Positions 14,996-23,452 of a stretch of DNA of 41,639 nucleotides are shown piece by piece. The notes under the pieces are model-generated. The model did no database searches. It was not told where the DNA came from and saw only the letters and a list, made by a program, of their open reading frames with translations. The position numbers were made by a program, and so were the translations under genes. The DNA comes from DASPUH01 sp964518505 (GTDB taxonomy: Bacteria; Chloroflexota; Limnocylindria; Limnocylindrales; CSP1-4): positions 1 to 41,639 of the forward strand of contig CAZFGT010000020.1 of NCBI GenBank assembly GCA_964518505.1, read 5' to 3'. Each line of letters begins with the position of its first letter. Within the stretch, counting starts at the first letter, position 1.

Positions 14996-15975
14996 ACCGG
15001 CAAGGGCCTGGCCCGGCCCCATCCGCCGAGCCCCAGGTCGTCACCGTCCTGGGCCCCCTGCCCGCGCGCGCCCTCGGGATCGTCGACGCCCACGAGCACC
15101 TCTTCGTCGCCTCCGCGGCCATGCGCGGCGGTGAGATCCAGGACGCCGGGCGCGTCCTCGAGGAGGTCCGCGACGGGCAGGCGACCGGCCTCACCGCGTT
15201 CGTCGAGTTGACCCCCATCGGCCTGGGGCGCCGGCCCGATCTCATGCGACGGGTCGCCGAGGAGACCGGCGCCGTGATCATCGGCGCCACGGGCTACCAC
15301 CGCGACGAGCACTACCCGCCGGGCCACTGGGTCCACGAGGCGCCGACCGAGCTCCTGGCCCAGCGGGTCGTGGCCGACCTGCGCGAGGGGATGCATCCCC
15401 ACGACTGGGAGGGCGAGGCGCCGCCGGACCTGGCACGGGCCGGCGTGATCAAGGTCGGCGCGTCGTACCAGCACGTCTCGTCCGGCGAGCGCCGGCGGCT
15501 GGAGGCGGCGGCCATCGGCAGCGTCGCCAGCGGGGCGGCCATCGTCGTCCACACGGAGATCGGCACGTTCGGCCACGAGATCATCGACCTCCTGGTCGCG
15601 GCCGGCGCTTCGCCCGATCGCATCGTGCTGGCCCACCTGGATCGCAACCCGGACCTGGAGCTCCACGCCGAGGTCGTGGCCCGCGGCGTGAGCCTGGTGT
15701 ACGACACCATCGGGCGCATCAAGTACCGCCCCGAGAGTGTCCTCCTGGACCTCATGGAAGGGATGGTGGCGGCCGGCCACGGCGGCCGGCTGATGGTCGG
15801 CCTGGACCTTGGCCGGAACGACTACTACCGCGCCTACGGCGGCGGGCCCGGCCTGCGTACGCTGATGGCCTCGTTCGTGCCGCGCCTCCGGCGGCGGGTC
15901 GGCGACGAGGCCACGGAGGCCATCCTGCGCGCCAACCCCGCACGCATCTACGCCCTCGCCGGGCAGCTCGCCTGA
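14992..15975 (+). CDS. Phosphotriesterase-family (amidohydrolase-fold) hydrolase
   Basis: A TIM-barrel metal hydrolase of the phosphotriesterase family, about 327 residues. The binuclear site is visible in order: DAHEHLF (H34, H36), the bridging lysine K154 in VIKVGAS, H187 in VVHTE, H215 in LAHLDRNPD and D272 in GLDLGRND. Bacterial members are mostly lactonases or esterases, sometimes with promiscuous phosphotriesterase activity. No ATG, GTG or TTG lies between the end of the GNAT gene and the HxH motif; I use CTG at 14992, which overlaps the GNAT stop (CTGA) and has GGTGGG just upstream. The alternative is a GTG at 14893 inside the GNAT gene. The stop overlaps the next start as TGATG. Confidence 0.82.
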   Translation: MNRQGPGPAPSAEPQVVTVLGPLPARALGIVDAHEHLFVASAAMRGGEIQDAGRVLEEVRDGQATGLTAFVELTPIGLGRRPDLMRRVAEETGAVIIGATGYHRDEHYPPGHWVHEAPTELLAQRVVADLREGMHPHDWEGEAPPDLARAGVIKVGASYQHVSSGERRRLEAAAIGSVASGAAIVVHTEIGTFGHEIIDLLVAAGASPDRIVLAHLDRNPDLELHAEVVARGVSLVYDTIGRIKYRPESVLLDLMEGMVAAGHGGRLMVGLDLGRNDYYRAYGGGPGLRTLMASFVPRLRRRVGDEATEAILRANPARIYALAGQLA

Positions 15976-17279
15976 TGGCCACCGAGGAGCGCTTCGACGT
16001 CGTCGTCGTGGGCGCCGGCGCGGCCGGTTCGAGCGCTGCCATCTGCGCCGCGCGCGCCGGGGCGCGCACCCTGCTCCTCGATCGCCTGGCCTTCATGGGC
16101 GGCACGTCGACCGCGGTCCTGGACACCTTCTACGCCTTCTACACCCCCGGCGCTGCGCCCCGCCGCGTGGTCGGCGGGCTGGGCTGGGAGGTCGTGGCCC
16201 GCCTGACGCAGGACGGGGCGGCCTTCGAGCGGCCGAACACCTACGGCGCCGGGACCGGGGTGACCTACGATCCGGAGGCCCTCAAGGTCGTCTGGGAGAC
16301 CCTGGCGGCGGAGGCGGGGGTTGACCTGCTGCTCCACGCCTGGGCCACCGGCGTGCGCGTCCGTGACGGCCGCGTGGAGGCGGTGCGCACCTGGAGCAAG
16401 GGCGGCGAACGGTGGTTCGCGGGCGGGGCCCTGGTCGACGCCTCCGGTGACGCGGACGTGTGTGCCATGGCCGGCGCCGGGTATGACGATGCCCGCACGA
16501 CCCCCGCGACCCAGGCCCTCTCGACGCTGTTCAAGCTGGCCAACGTGGATGTGGCGCGCGCCTCGGCGGTGCCCAAGACCGTGCTGTGGGAGCTGATGCG
16601 CGAGGCGGCGGCGACGGGCGACTACCAGCTGCCGCGGCTCGAGGGCTCGTGGCATCGCACCCCGCACCCGGGCGTCGTGATGGTCCACATGACGCGCATC
16701 CCCCATGTCGACGCGACCGATCCGGTGGCCCTCACTCGCGCCGAGATCGAGGGCCGGCGCCAGGTGCAGGAGTATCACCGCTTCCTGCGCGACCGCGTGC
16801 CGGGGTTCGAGGCGGCCGTGGTGGTGGCCACCTCGCCGGCCATCGGGGTGCGCGAGAGCCGCCGGGTGATGGGCGACTACCGCCTCACACGCGACGACGT
16901 CCTCGCCGCGCGCCGTTTCCCCGACGAGGTCGCCCTGTGCGGTGCGCCCATCGAGGATCACGGCGATGGTGGCGGCACGACGTGGGAGTACGTCGCGGAA
17001 GGCGGCGTGTACGGCATCCCCTACCGCACGCTCCTGCCAGCGGGCCTCGACGGGCTGCTCGTGGCGGGACGCTGCTTCTCGGCGACGCACGATGCCCACG
17101 CCTCGGCGCGATCGATGGCCACCTGCATGGCGATGGGCCAGGCGGCGGGCACGGCGGCGGCGCTCGCGGCGGGCGGGGCGACCACGCCGCGGACGGTCAC
17201 GGCAGCGGACCTGCGGGCGCGGCTGGCCGCTGACGGCGCGCTCCTGGAGCCGGCCGACGCGGCGGGAGCTGCGGCATGA
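15975..17279 (+). CDS. FAD-dependent oxidoreductase (FAD_oxidored family)
   Basis: A 434-residue flavoprotein with an N-terminal Rossmann motif, VVVVGAGAAGSSAA (Gly13, Gly15, Gly18), and the family's hallmark GVRESRRVMGDYRLTRDDV near residue 293. The C-terminal GLLVAGRCFSATHDAHASARSMATCMAMGQAAG segment closes the FAD site. It resembles putative dehydrogenases/hydrolases found in carbohydrate-related loci; the reaction is not known. The ATG at 15975 shares bases with the hydrolase stop (TGATG), and the stop overlaps the SDR start as ATGA, so the genes are translationally coupled. No signal peptide is seen, so it is cytoplasmic. Confidence 0.88.
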   Translation: MATEERFDVVVVGAGAAGSSAAICAARAGARTLLLDRLAFMGGTSTAVLDTFYAFYTPGAAPRRVVGGLGWEVVARLTQDGAAFERPNTYGAGTGVTYDPEALKVVWETLAAEAGVDLLLHAWATGVRVRDGRVEAVRTWSKGGERWFAGGALVDASGDADVCAMAGAGYDDARTTPATQALSTLFKLANVDVARASAVPKTVLWELMREAAATGDYQLPRLEGSWHRTPHPGVVMVHMTRIPHVDATDPVALTRAEIEGRRQVQEYHRFLRDRVPGFEAAVVVATSPAIGVRESRRVMGDYRLTRDDVLAARRFPDEVALCGAPIEDHGDGGGTTWEYVAEGGVYGIPYRTLLPAGLDGLLVAGRCFSATHDAHASARSMATCMAMGQAAGTAAALAAGGATTPRTVTAADLRARLAADGALLEPADAAGAAA

Positions 17280-18085
17280 GCGCGACCGGGGGCCGCTTCG
17301 CGGGCCGCACGTGCCTCATCACCGGGTCGACCGGCATGGGCGGGTCGGCGGCGCGAGCGATCGCGGCGGAAGGCGGCCGCGTCTTCGTCGTCTCCCGCAC
17401 GCCGGGACACGCCGAGGCCCTGGCCGGCGAGATCGTCGATGGCGGCGGCCAAGCCGCCTGGTACGCGGCGGACGTGTCGGTCGAGGCGGAGGTGGAGGCG
17501 GCGGTCGCCGCGTGCCTGGCGCACGCCGGGCGCCTGGACGCCGTCTACAGCGCAGCGGGCATCAGCGGCCGCCGCTTCGGCGACGGGCCCCTCGACACGG
17601 CGACCCTCGAGGCCTGGGAGACGGTCCTGCGGACGAACGCGACGAGCCAGTTCCTGGTCTGTCGCGCGGCCATTCGGCGGATGCTGGTCCAGGAGCCGGA
17701 CGCCGGCGGCGCCCGCGGCGTGGTCCTCACCATGTCGAGCACGCTCGCCACCCGCCCGGCGCCACGTCACTTCGCGACCCACGCGTATGCCGCCAGCAAG
17801 GGGGCCATCGAGGGCCTGACGCGTGCCGCGGCGGCCTACTACGCGCCCCGGGGGATCCGCGTCAACGCCATCGCACCCGGCCTCATCGCGACGCCCATGA
17901 GCCGCCGGGCGCAGGAGGACCCGGAGATCCTGGCCTACCTGGCCGTGAAGCAGCCCCTCGCCGCCGGCCCGGTCTCCGCCGAAGCCGTCACGCGCGCGGC
18001 CCTCTTCCTGCTGAGCGACGAGGCGAGCATGATCACCGGCCAGGTGATCGCCGTGGACGGCGGCTGGAGCGTCAGCGAGGGCTGA
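17276..18085 (+). CDS. Short-chain dehydrogenase/reductase (SDR)
   Basis: A 269-residue classical SDR. The cofactor motif is TGSTGMGG (16-23); the NNAG motif is degenerate (SAAG, 92-95); the catalytic residues are Asn121, Ser154/155, Tyr171 and Lys175 in HAYAASKGAI. ITGQVIAVDGGW near the C-terminus is standard. It would interconvert an alcohol and ketone with NAD(P). Last gene of the GNAT - hydrolase - flavoprotein - SDR operon; a lactonase-type hydrolase next to two oxidoreductases suits stepwise oxidation of a sugar-like or cyclic compound, but that is inference. It converges on the GntR/UTRA gene with only 15 bases between stops. Confidence 0.9.
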   Translation: MSATGGRFAGRTCLITGSTGMGGSAARAIAAEGGRVFVVSRTPGHAEALAGEIVDGGGQAAWYAADVSVEAEVEAAVAACLAHAGRLDAVYSAAGISGRRFGDGPLDTATLEAWETVLRTNATSQFLVCRAAIRRMLVQEPDAGGARGVVLTMSSTLATRPAPRHFATHAYAASKGAIEGLTRAAAAYYAPRGIRVNAIAPGLIATPMSRRAQEDPEILAYLAVKQPLAAGPVSAEAVTRAALFLLSDEASMITGQVIAVDGGWSVSEG

Positions 18086-18100
18086 TCCCGCGCGGCTCGC

Positions 18101-18841
18101 TCAAACCGGCGCGCCGGCGTGCCCGTCGTCCACCTCGAAACGGACGTCAAGGGCGTACCGCTCCCCGGGGTAGCGGGATTCGGTCGCCTCGACCGGGCGG
18201 CCGTGGACGTCCAGGATGACGCGCCGCTCGACGAGCAGGGCGTCACCCTCAGCCACGCCGAGCAGGCGTGCATCGTCCGGTGTGGCCGCCTCCGCGGTGA
18301 TCGTGGCGTGCCCGCGCCGGAGATGCAGGCCCGCGCCGGCGAGCGCCTCGTGCAGCGAACCCGTCTCCAGGTCGGCGCCCATCACGACGTCCGACGTGCG
18401 GCGCACCAGGACTGCTGTCTCGACCGCCGTGGCCACGCCGTCCACCTTGCGGATGCGGCGGATCGCCACCACCGGCTCGGCGGGGCGGATCTGCAGCGCG
18501 CTCGCCTCGCTGTCGCTGGCCGGTCGGATCTCGCGCGCCAGCAGGCGCGAGCTGGGGACGCGGCCAAGGCGCCGCATCTCGTGCGAGAAGGCCAGCAGGC
18601 GGTCGGCATAGCGGTGCGACGGCGGCTCGACGACGAACGAGCCAAGGCCCGGGATGCGCTGCACGAGGCCATCCTCGGCGAGGCGCTGCATGGCGTTGCG
18701 GGCGGTCATGCGGCTGACCCCGAACTCCCGGCACAGGTCGCTGTCGGACGGCAGCCGGTCGCCGGGGTGCATCGTCCGCAGCCTCGCCCGGAGATCCAGC
18801 TCGATCGAGCGATAGGTCGGCGTCCAGGCGAGGCGCGTCAT
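18101..18841 (-). CDS. GntR-family transcriptional regulator, HutC/UTRA subfamily
   Basis: A 246-residue regulator: winged helix at residues 10-75 (DRLPSDSDLCREFGVSRMTARNAMQRLAEDGLV) and a C-terminal UTRA effector domain (about 90-240; PVVAIRRIRKVDGVA, YALDVRFEVDDGHA). UTRA domains usually bind sugar phosphates or similar small molecules, so this is the probable local repressor of the sugar operon. The start is the ATG at 18841, overlapping the ROK kinase stop as ATGA; the frame is open further upstream, but that overlaps the kinase and lacks homology. It is the last gene of the long minus-strand sugar locus. Confidence 0.93.
   Translation of the reverse strand: MTRLAWTPTYRSIELDLRARLRTMHPGDRLPSDSDLCREFGVSRMTARNAMQRLAEDGLVQRIPGLGSFVVEPPSHRYADRLLAFSHEMRRLGRVPSSRLLAREIRPASDSEASALQIRPAEPVVAIRRIRKVDGVATAVETAVLVRRTSDVVMGADLETGSLHEALAGAGLHLRRGHATITAEAATPDDARLLGVAEGDALLVERRVILDVHGRPVEATESRYPGERYALDVRFEVDDGHAGAPV
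18106..18117. terminator. GC palindrome between converging genes, weak terminator candidate
   Basis: CCGGCGCGCCGG is a perfect 12-bp palindrome at the very end of the GntR/UTRA gene, beside the convergent SDR stop. On the minus strand it is followed by TTTGA only, so a classical T-tract is lacking. It may act as a bidirectional stem-loop; it lies inside the coding region and could be chance in GC-rich DNA. Confidence 0.2.
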
Positions 18842-19746
18842 GTCGCGGCCGCCCGCTCGGCCCCGTGGACGGCGGCGCCGATCGCCCCGGCCCAGATGCC
18901 CAGCTCTGCCCGCAGCAGCACCACGTCCGTGAGCGAGGTGGTGCGGACGCGCCGCGCGATCTCGGCGCGGATCGGCGCGAAGAGCAGCTCGCCCGCGGCG
19001 GCCACCCCGCCACCCAGGATGACGCGATCGGGCGAGATGACCGTGATCATGTTGGCGATACCGATGCCCAGGTAGCGGCCCACGTCGGCGAGTCCCGCCC
19101 GGGCCCGCTCGTTGCCCGCCTCGGCCGCGTGCACCGCCTCCTCGGCGGTCGCCGTCCCGCAGGCCGCGGCGATCTGGTCGGCCCGCGCGAAGGCTTCCAG
19201 GCAGCCCCGGTTGCCGCAGTGGCACCACGGCCCGTCGGGGTCGATGGTCTGGTGGCCGATCTCGCCGGCCGTCCCGTCATGGCCCTCGTGGACCCGCCCG
19301 TCGATGGCGAAGACGCCGCCCACGCCCGTGCCCAGGGTCAGGCCGATCATCGATGCGGCGCCCCGCCCGGCGCCCAGGTTGAGCTCCGCCAGGCCGAACG
19401 CCCGTGCGTCGTTGATGAGGAAGGCCGGCAGGCCCACCGCGTCGCCCACCGGACCGGCCACCGCATGGCCGGCCCAGGGGCCGGGCACATTGACCAGGAA
19501 GCGGGTGCGCCCGCTGACCGGGTCATAGAGCCCGGGCACCCCGATGCCCACGCTCAGGATGGGGCCGTGGGCGGTGATGGCCGTCGCGGCGACCTCGCCG
19601 AGCTGGGCCACGACCGAAGCCGGGACCGCGTCCGGGTCGGCCACGACCCGCGTGGCCACCTGGCCGGTGGCGACCGTCGCCCAGGTGGCCTCGGCGTGCG
19701 TCACGACGGCCCACTTGAGGTTCGTGGCGCCGAGATCGAGACCCAG
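18838..19746 (-). CDS. ROK-family sugar kinase
   Basis: Actin-fold sugar kinase of the ROK family. LGLDLGATNLKWAVV is the ATP phosphate-1 loop, GIGVPGLYDP and LINDARAFGLAE line the sugar site (the D of NDAR is the catalytic base), LTLGTGVGGVFAIDG is the phosphate-2 loop, and WCHCGNRGCLE is the ROK zinc motif. A helix-turn-helix is absent, so it is a kinase rather than a repressor. No ATG, GTG or TTG precedes the ATP loop: the frame runs open from the upstream permease gene, and the first conventional codon (GTG 19704) would delete the ATP site. I give CTG at 19746; ATC at 19782 beside GGAGGGG or ACG at 19776 are alternatives. It likely phosphorylates the imported sugar. Confidence 0.82.
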   Translation of the reverse strand: MGLDLGATNLKWAVVTHAEATWATVATGQVATRVVADPDAVPASVVAQLGEVAATAITAHGPILSVGIGVPGLYDPVSGRTRFLVNVPGPWAGHAVAGPVGDAVGLPAFLINDARAFGLAELNLGAGRGAASMIGLTLGTGVGGVFAIDGRVHEGHDGTAGEIGHQTIDPDGPWCHCGNRGCLEAFARADQIAAACGTATAEEAVHAAEAGNERARAGLADVGRYLGIGIANMITVISPDRVILGGGVAAAGELLFAPIRAEIARRVRTTSLTDVVLLRAELGIWAGAIGAAVHGAERAAAT

Positions 19747-19801
19747 ATGACGGACCTCGCCCCCCTGGCTCGTCGTCTTGATCCCCTCCCCCCGGTGTCG
19801 C

Positions 19802-20800
19802 TCAGGACTCGTCGGTGACGCGGGTGTAGGCCGCCGCCACGGCCACGATGATCGCCCCGAACAGGACCTGGCGGACCGCCTCCGGGTAGCCCAGCGACGA
19901 GAGCAGCGAGCCGATGACGGTCAGGATGAGGGCCCCCACGATGGTCCCCCCGTAGCCGCCACGACCGCCAAGGATGGACGTGCCGCCGATCACGGCGGCC
20001 GCCACCGATGGCAGGAGCTGGCTGTCCACCAGCGAGACGCTGGCCACGTTCGTGTAGCCGGAGTAGAGGAAGCCGGCGATCCCGGCCATGAGGGCCGAGA
20101 TGACGTACAGCACGATCAGGATCTGCCACGAGCGCGCCCCGGCCAGGCGCGCCGCGATGGGGTTGTCACCGATGGCAAACAGGAGCCGGCCGTAGCCGGT
20201 CCGCCGCAGCGCGATGAGGATCACCACGGCAAGCGGGATGAAGACCGCCAGGCTGTAGGGCAGGACCCCGAAGACGACCTGCGAACCGACGGCCCGCAGG
20301 GCGGGTGGCACACCCGCGTTCGTCTGGACCATCTGCAGCTGCCACGCGTTCGCCAGGCCGAGCACGACCAGGCTCATGCCCAGGGTCATGATCAGGGGGT
20401 GGACCCGGAAGACGCCCACCCCGATGCCGGTGACGAGACCGGCGAGGGCGGCGGCAGCGAGGGCGATGACGATCCCGGCGGGGACGCCCGGGCCGGTCAC
20501 GAGCGTGGCCACGAGGAAGCCCGACATCGAGGCGACGGCACTCACGGAGAGGTCGATGCCGCCCGTCAGCATGGTCAGGGTCTGGCAGCCGGCCAGGATG
20601 GCGAGGGGCACGGCGGCCCGCAGCATGACGCTGACCCACTCGGCGCTGACGATGCCAGGGCTGGCGATCTCGTTGATGAGGATGAGGAAGCCCAGCAGGA
20701 TCAGCAGCGGGATGAACGGCCGGTCGCGGAAGAGGCGCCGCGCGGCGGCGAGGCTGAGCGGTGAGCTCCGCGGATCCGTGACCTCGGTGGCCCCGCTCAT
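19802..20800 (-). CDS. Ribose-type sugar ABC transporter permease
   Basis: A 332-residue integral membrane protein of the RbsC/BPD_transp_2 family, with about nine to ten hydrophobic segments. LTGGIDLSVSA near residue 80 is the family's conserved motif, and GGTSILGGRGGYGGTIVGALIL is the conserved C-terminal loop. It forms the translocation pore with the neighbouring permease. The ATG at 20800 overlaps the stop of that permease as ATGA. It is followed closely by the ROK kinase. Transport substrate: a pentose, hexose or cyclitol by family. Confidence 0.93.
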   Translation of the reverse strand: MSGATEVTDPRSSPLSLAAARRLFRDRPFIPLLILLGFLILINEIASPGIVSAEWVSVMLRAAVPLAILAGCQTLTMLTGGIDLSVSAVASMSGFLVATLVTGPGVPAGIVIALAAAALAGLVTGIGVGVFRVHPLIMTLGMSLVVLGLANAWQLQMVQTNAGVPPALRAVGSQVVFGVLPYSLAVFIPLAVVILIALRRTGYGRLLFAIGDNPIAARLAGARSWQILIVLYVISALMAGIAGFLYSGYTNVASVSLVDSQLLPSVAAAVIGGTSILGGRGGYGGTIVGALILTVIGSLLSSLGYPEAVRQVLFGAIIVAVAAAYTRVTDES

Positions 20801-21846
20801 GCCCGAGCCCGCCGTAGCTGGATGAGGCTGCCGACCATGACCACCCCGATCAGGATGAGACCCTGCACCACGGTCGCCAGGTTCGTATCGATGTCCAGGA
20901 ACGTCATGTCGGTGCGAATGAGCTGGAGGATCACGACCCCCAGGATGGGCCCGAACATGCCGCCTCGCCCGCCTGCCAGGCTTACGCCGCCAAGGACGAC
21001 GGCGGCCACGCTGAGCAGCGTGTAGGGGCCCGGCACGGGTGTCCCGATCCCGGTGCTGGCCGTCAGGGACAGGCCGGCGAGGGCGGCGAAGAGGCCCATG
21101 AGGCCGTAGGCGAGGATCTTGGTCCGGCCTACCGACACACCGCTGCGGAAGGCTGCCAGGGGGTTGCTGCCGATGGCATACAGGGCCAGACCCTGGCGGG
21201 ATCGGCGGAGCGGGACCCAGATGACGGCGACGACGACGATGAGCACGACGGTGGCCTTGGGGATCCATTCGCCGATGACACTCAGCGCCCCGCCGATGAC
21301 CGGTATCGCCTCGTCGTGGCTGAATGCTCCGGTCACCAGATCCAGCAGCCACTTGGCGGAGCCGCCGCCCGGCGTGCCCAGGACCAGGAGGGCGAAACCC
21401 GCCCATACGAACGACATGGCCAGGGTCACCACGATGTCGGGGACACGAGTCACGACCACCAGGGCCCCGTTGGTAGCTCCCAGCAGGACGCCAAGCAGCA
21501 GCACCCCGATGACCGCCACGACGCCGAACTGCTCCGGTTGATCCTTCATCAGCACGGCCGCCACGACGTTGGTGAGGGCCATCAGCGCGCCGATCGACAG
21601 GTCGATGCCGCCCGAGATGACGACGACTGCCTGCGCCGCGGCCGCCAGGGCGAGCGGCAGCACGGAGGTGCCCAGGCCCTGGACGCCCGCCACGCCGTAC
21701 GTGGGCTGGATGAACTTCGTGAAGCCGAGCAAGACGGCGAGAAGCACCAGCAGCCCCAGGCTCCAGGCATTGCGCCGCACGATGGGCCCCACCTGATCGA
21801 GGGCAGCCGGGCGGCGGGCAGCAACGGGCGTGGCGGCAGCGCTCAC
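20797..21846 (-). CDS. Ribose-type sugar ABC transporter permease
   Basis: A 349-residue permease of the RbsC family, second pore subunit of the same importer. The motif ISGGIDLSIGALMALTNV (about residues 78-95) and the C-terminal VVLGGVSLAGGRGGMFG identify it. The N-terminal 25 residues are cytoplasmic and Ala/Arg-rich. The ATG at 21846 overlaps the ATPase stop (ATGA, 21843-21846), and its own stop overlaps the next permease. Two different permeases suggest a heterodimeric pore. Confidence 0.93.
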   Translation of the reverse strand: MSAAATPVAARRPAALDQVGPIVRRNAWSLGLLVLLAVLLGFTKFIQPTYGVAGVQGLGTSVLPLALAAAAQAVVVISGGIDLSIGALMALTNVVAAVLMKDQPEQFGVVAVIGVLLLGVLLGATNGALVVVTRVPDIVVTLAMSFVWAGFALLVLGTPGGGSAKWLLDLVTGAFSHDEAIPVIGGALSVIGEWIPKATVVLIVVVAVIWVPLRRSRQGLALYAIGSNPLAAFRSGVSVGRTKILAYGLMGLFAALAGLSLTASTGIGTPVPGPYTLLSVAAVVLGGVSLAGGRGGMFGPILGVVILQLIRTDMTFLDIDTNLATVVQGLILIGVVMVGSLIQLRRARA

Positions 21847-23426
21847 GAGTGGTCCTCCACGGTCGCGGGTGCGGCCTCCGCCGCCACGAGCTCGGCCGCC
21901 GCCTCCGCCGCAGCCACCTCCGGGATGACCGCATCGGACTTGAGGTTGTAGGCCGCGCGCAGGAGGGCGGGCTCGTCGGCGTCGGCGGCGGCCATCTCCG
22001 CCACCACCCGGCCGCCGAAGATGACGATCGCCCGGTCACACGCCAGCTGGATCTCCTTGAGCTCCGAGGTATAGAGCAGGACGGCGGCCCCGGCCGCCGC
22101 CAGATCCCGCAGGAGGACGTAGATCTGCTGCTTGGTGCGGATGTCGATGCCGCGGGTCGGGTCGAAGCAGAGCATCGTCCGGACGCCCCCCGCGACCCAG
22201 CGCGCGATGGTCACCTTCTGCTGGTTGCCTCCCGACAGCCGCCGGACCTCGCCACCGGCCCGTGCGTCGATCTCCAGGGTGGCCACGGCCGAGTTGACCG
22301 TCCGCCGTTCGGCGGCGAGATCGATGAGCCCCCAGCGGGCCAGGCGGGTCGAGAACGGCAGGGAGATGTTCTCCCGGACCGAGCGCTGCATGAGGAGGGC
22401 CTCGGCCCGGTCGGCGGGCACGTACACCAGCCCCGCCCGGATGGCATCGGCGGGATGGTGGAAGGTCACGGCTGTGCCATCGACCAGCAGCTCGCCACCG
22501 GTCGGCCGCTCGGAGCCCGCCAGGATGTCGAACAGCTCGTCCTGGCCCTGGCCGTCCAGGGCGACCACCCCGAGTACCTCGCCTGGATGGAGTTCGAAGG
22601 ACACGTCGTGCAGCCGATGGGCCGCGCTCAGCGAGTGGGCCGCGAGCCGTGGCTGGGCGTCCGCGGGCCGGGCGGCAGCCGCAGCGTGCTGCCCCGCACC
22701 AGGCATGTCATCCGCGATCTGGCCCAGCATGAGTTCGACGATGCGGTCCTCGGAGCCCTGCGTGACGTCCACGACGCCGACCGTCTGGCCCTCGCGCAGG
22801 ACGGTGGCCCGGTCGCACATGGCGGCGATCTCGATCATGCGATGGGAGATGAAGATGACCGACCGGTCGCCACCGCGCTGCCGTCCGAGCACCTCGAGGA
22901 CGCGCTCGGTGAGGTTCGCCGGCAGGGCCGCGGTCATCTCGTCCAGGATCATGATGTCGGGCTCGATGGCCAGGGCCCTGGCGAGGTCGATGATCCGGAG
23001 CGAGGCCAGCGGCACCTGCCGCGCCATGCTCGACAGATCGACGTCGTCCAGGGACAACTCGTGGAGCCAGTGGCGGAAGGCCTCCACCGGCGTGGCCGTC
23101 AGGCGCAGGTTGGACCGGATGTCGAGATCCGGGATGAGCGCCGGCTCCTGGTAGACGGATACGAGCCCGCCGCGGCGTGCCTCAGCCGGCGAATGGACGA
23201 CAAGGGGTCGTCCGCGAACGGAGATGGTGCCGCCGTCAGGCCGCACGGCACCGGTCAGGATCTTGACCAGGGTGCTCTTGCCGGCTCCGTTGGCGCCCAT
23301 CAGGGCATGCACCTCGCCGGGTCGCACGGAGAGCGACGCGGACTTCAGCGCGACCACCGCGCCGTAGGTCTTGGAGACGTCTGTCGCCTCGAGCAGGAGA
23401 TCAGTGGTGGTGGTGGTGAGGGTCAT
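21843..23426 (-). CDS. Sugar ABC transporter ATP-binding protein (two NBDs)
   Basis: A 527-residue tandem ATPase of the RbsA/MglA kind. NBD1 has an intact Walker A (GANGAGKST, 44-52) and Walker B (ILDEMT, 160-165), but its LSxGQ signature has decayed to PLASLRIIDLA. NBD2 has a degenerate Walker A (ALDGQGQDEL), an intact signature (LSGGNQQK, 397-404), and FDPTRGID where LDEPTRGID is usual. So one composite ATP site (NBD1 Walker A with NBD2 signature) looks functional and the other inactive, as in the family. The C-terminal 40 residues are an Ala/Glu-rich tail. The start is the ATG at 23426, just before the family N-terminus; the frame is open upstream through the hairpin at 23453-23481. Confidence 0.93.
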   Translation of the reverse strand: MTLTTTTTDLLLEATDVSKTYGAVVALKSASLSVRPGEVHALMGANGAGKSTLVKILTGAVRPDGGTISVRGRPLVVHSPAEARRGGLVSVYQEPALIPDLDIRSNLRLTATPVEAFRHWLHELSLDDVDLSSMARQVPLASLRIIDLARALAIEPDIMILDEMTAALPANLTERVLEVLGRQRGGDRSVIFISHRMIEIAAMCDRATVLREGQTVGVVDVTQGSEDRIVELMLGQIADDMPGAGQHAAAAARPADAQPRLAAHSLSAAHRLHDVSFELHPGEVLGVVALDGQGQDELFDILAGSERPTGGELLVDGTAVTFHHPADAIRAGLVYVPADRAEALLMQRSVRENISLPFSTRLARWGLIDLAAERRTVNSAVATLEIDARAGGEVRRLSGGNQQKVTIARWVAGGVRTMLCFDPTRGIDIRTKQQIYVLLRDLAAAGAAVLLYTSELKEIQLACDRAIVIFGGRVVAEMAAADADEPALLRAAYNLKSDAVIPEVAAAEAAAELVAAEAAPATVEDHS

Positions 23427-23452
23427 CGGTCCTGTGGCTGGAGGGATGAACC

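Noticed and set aside
23402..23418. GGT trinucleotide repeat tract
   Set aside because: It encodes the Thr run at the N-terminus of the ATPase (MTLTTTTTD) and is short; no sign of a variable repeat locus.
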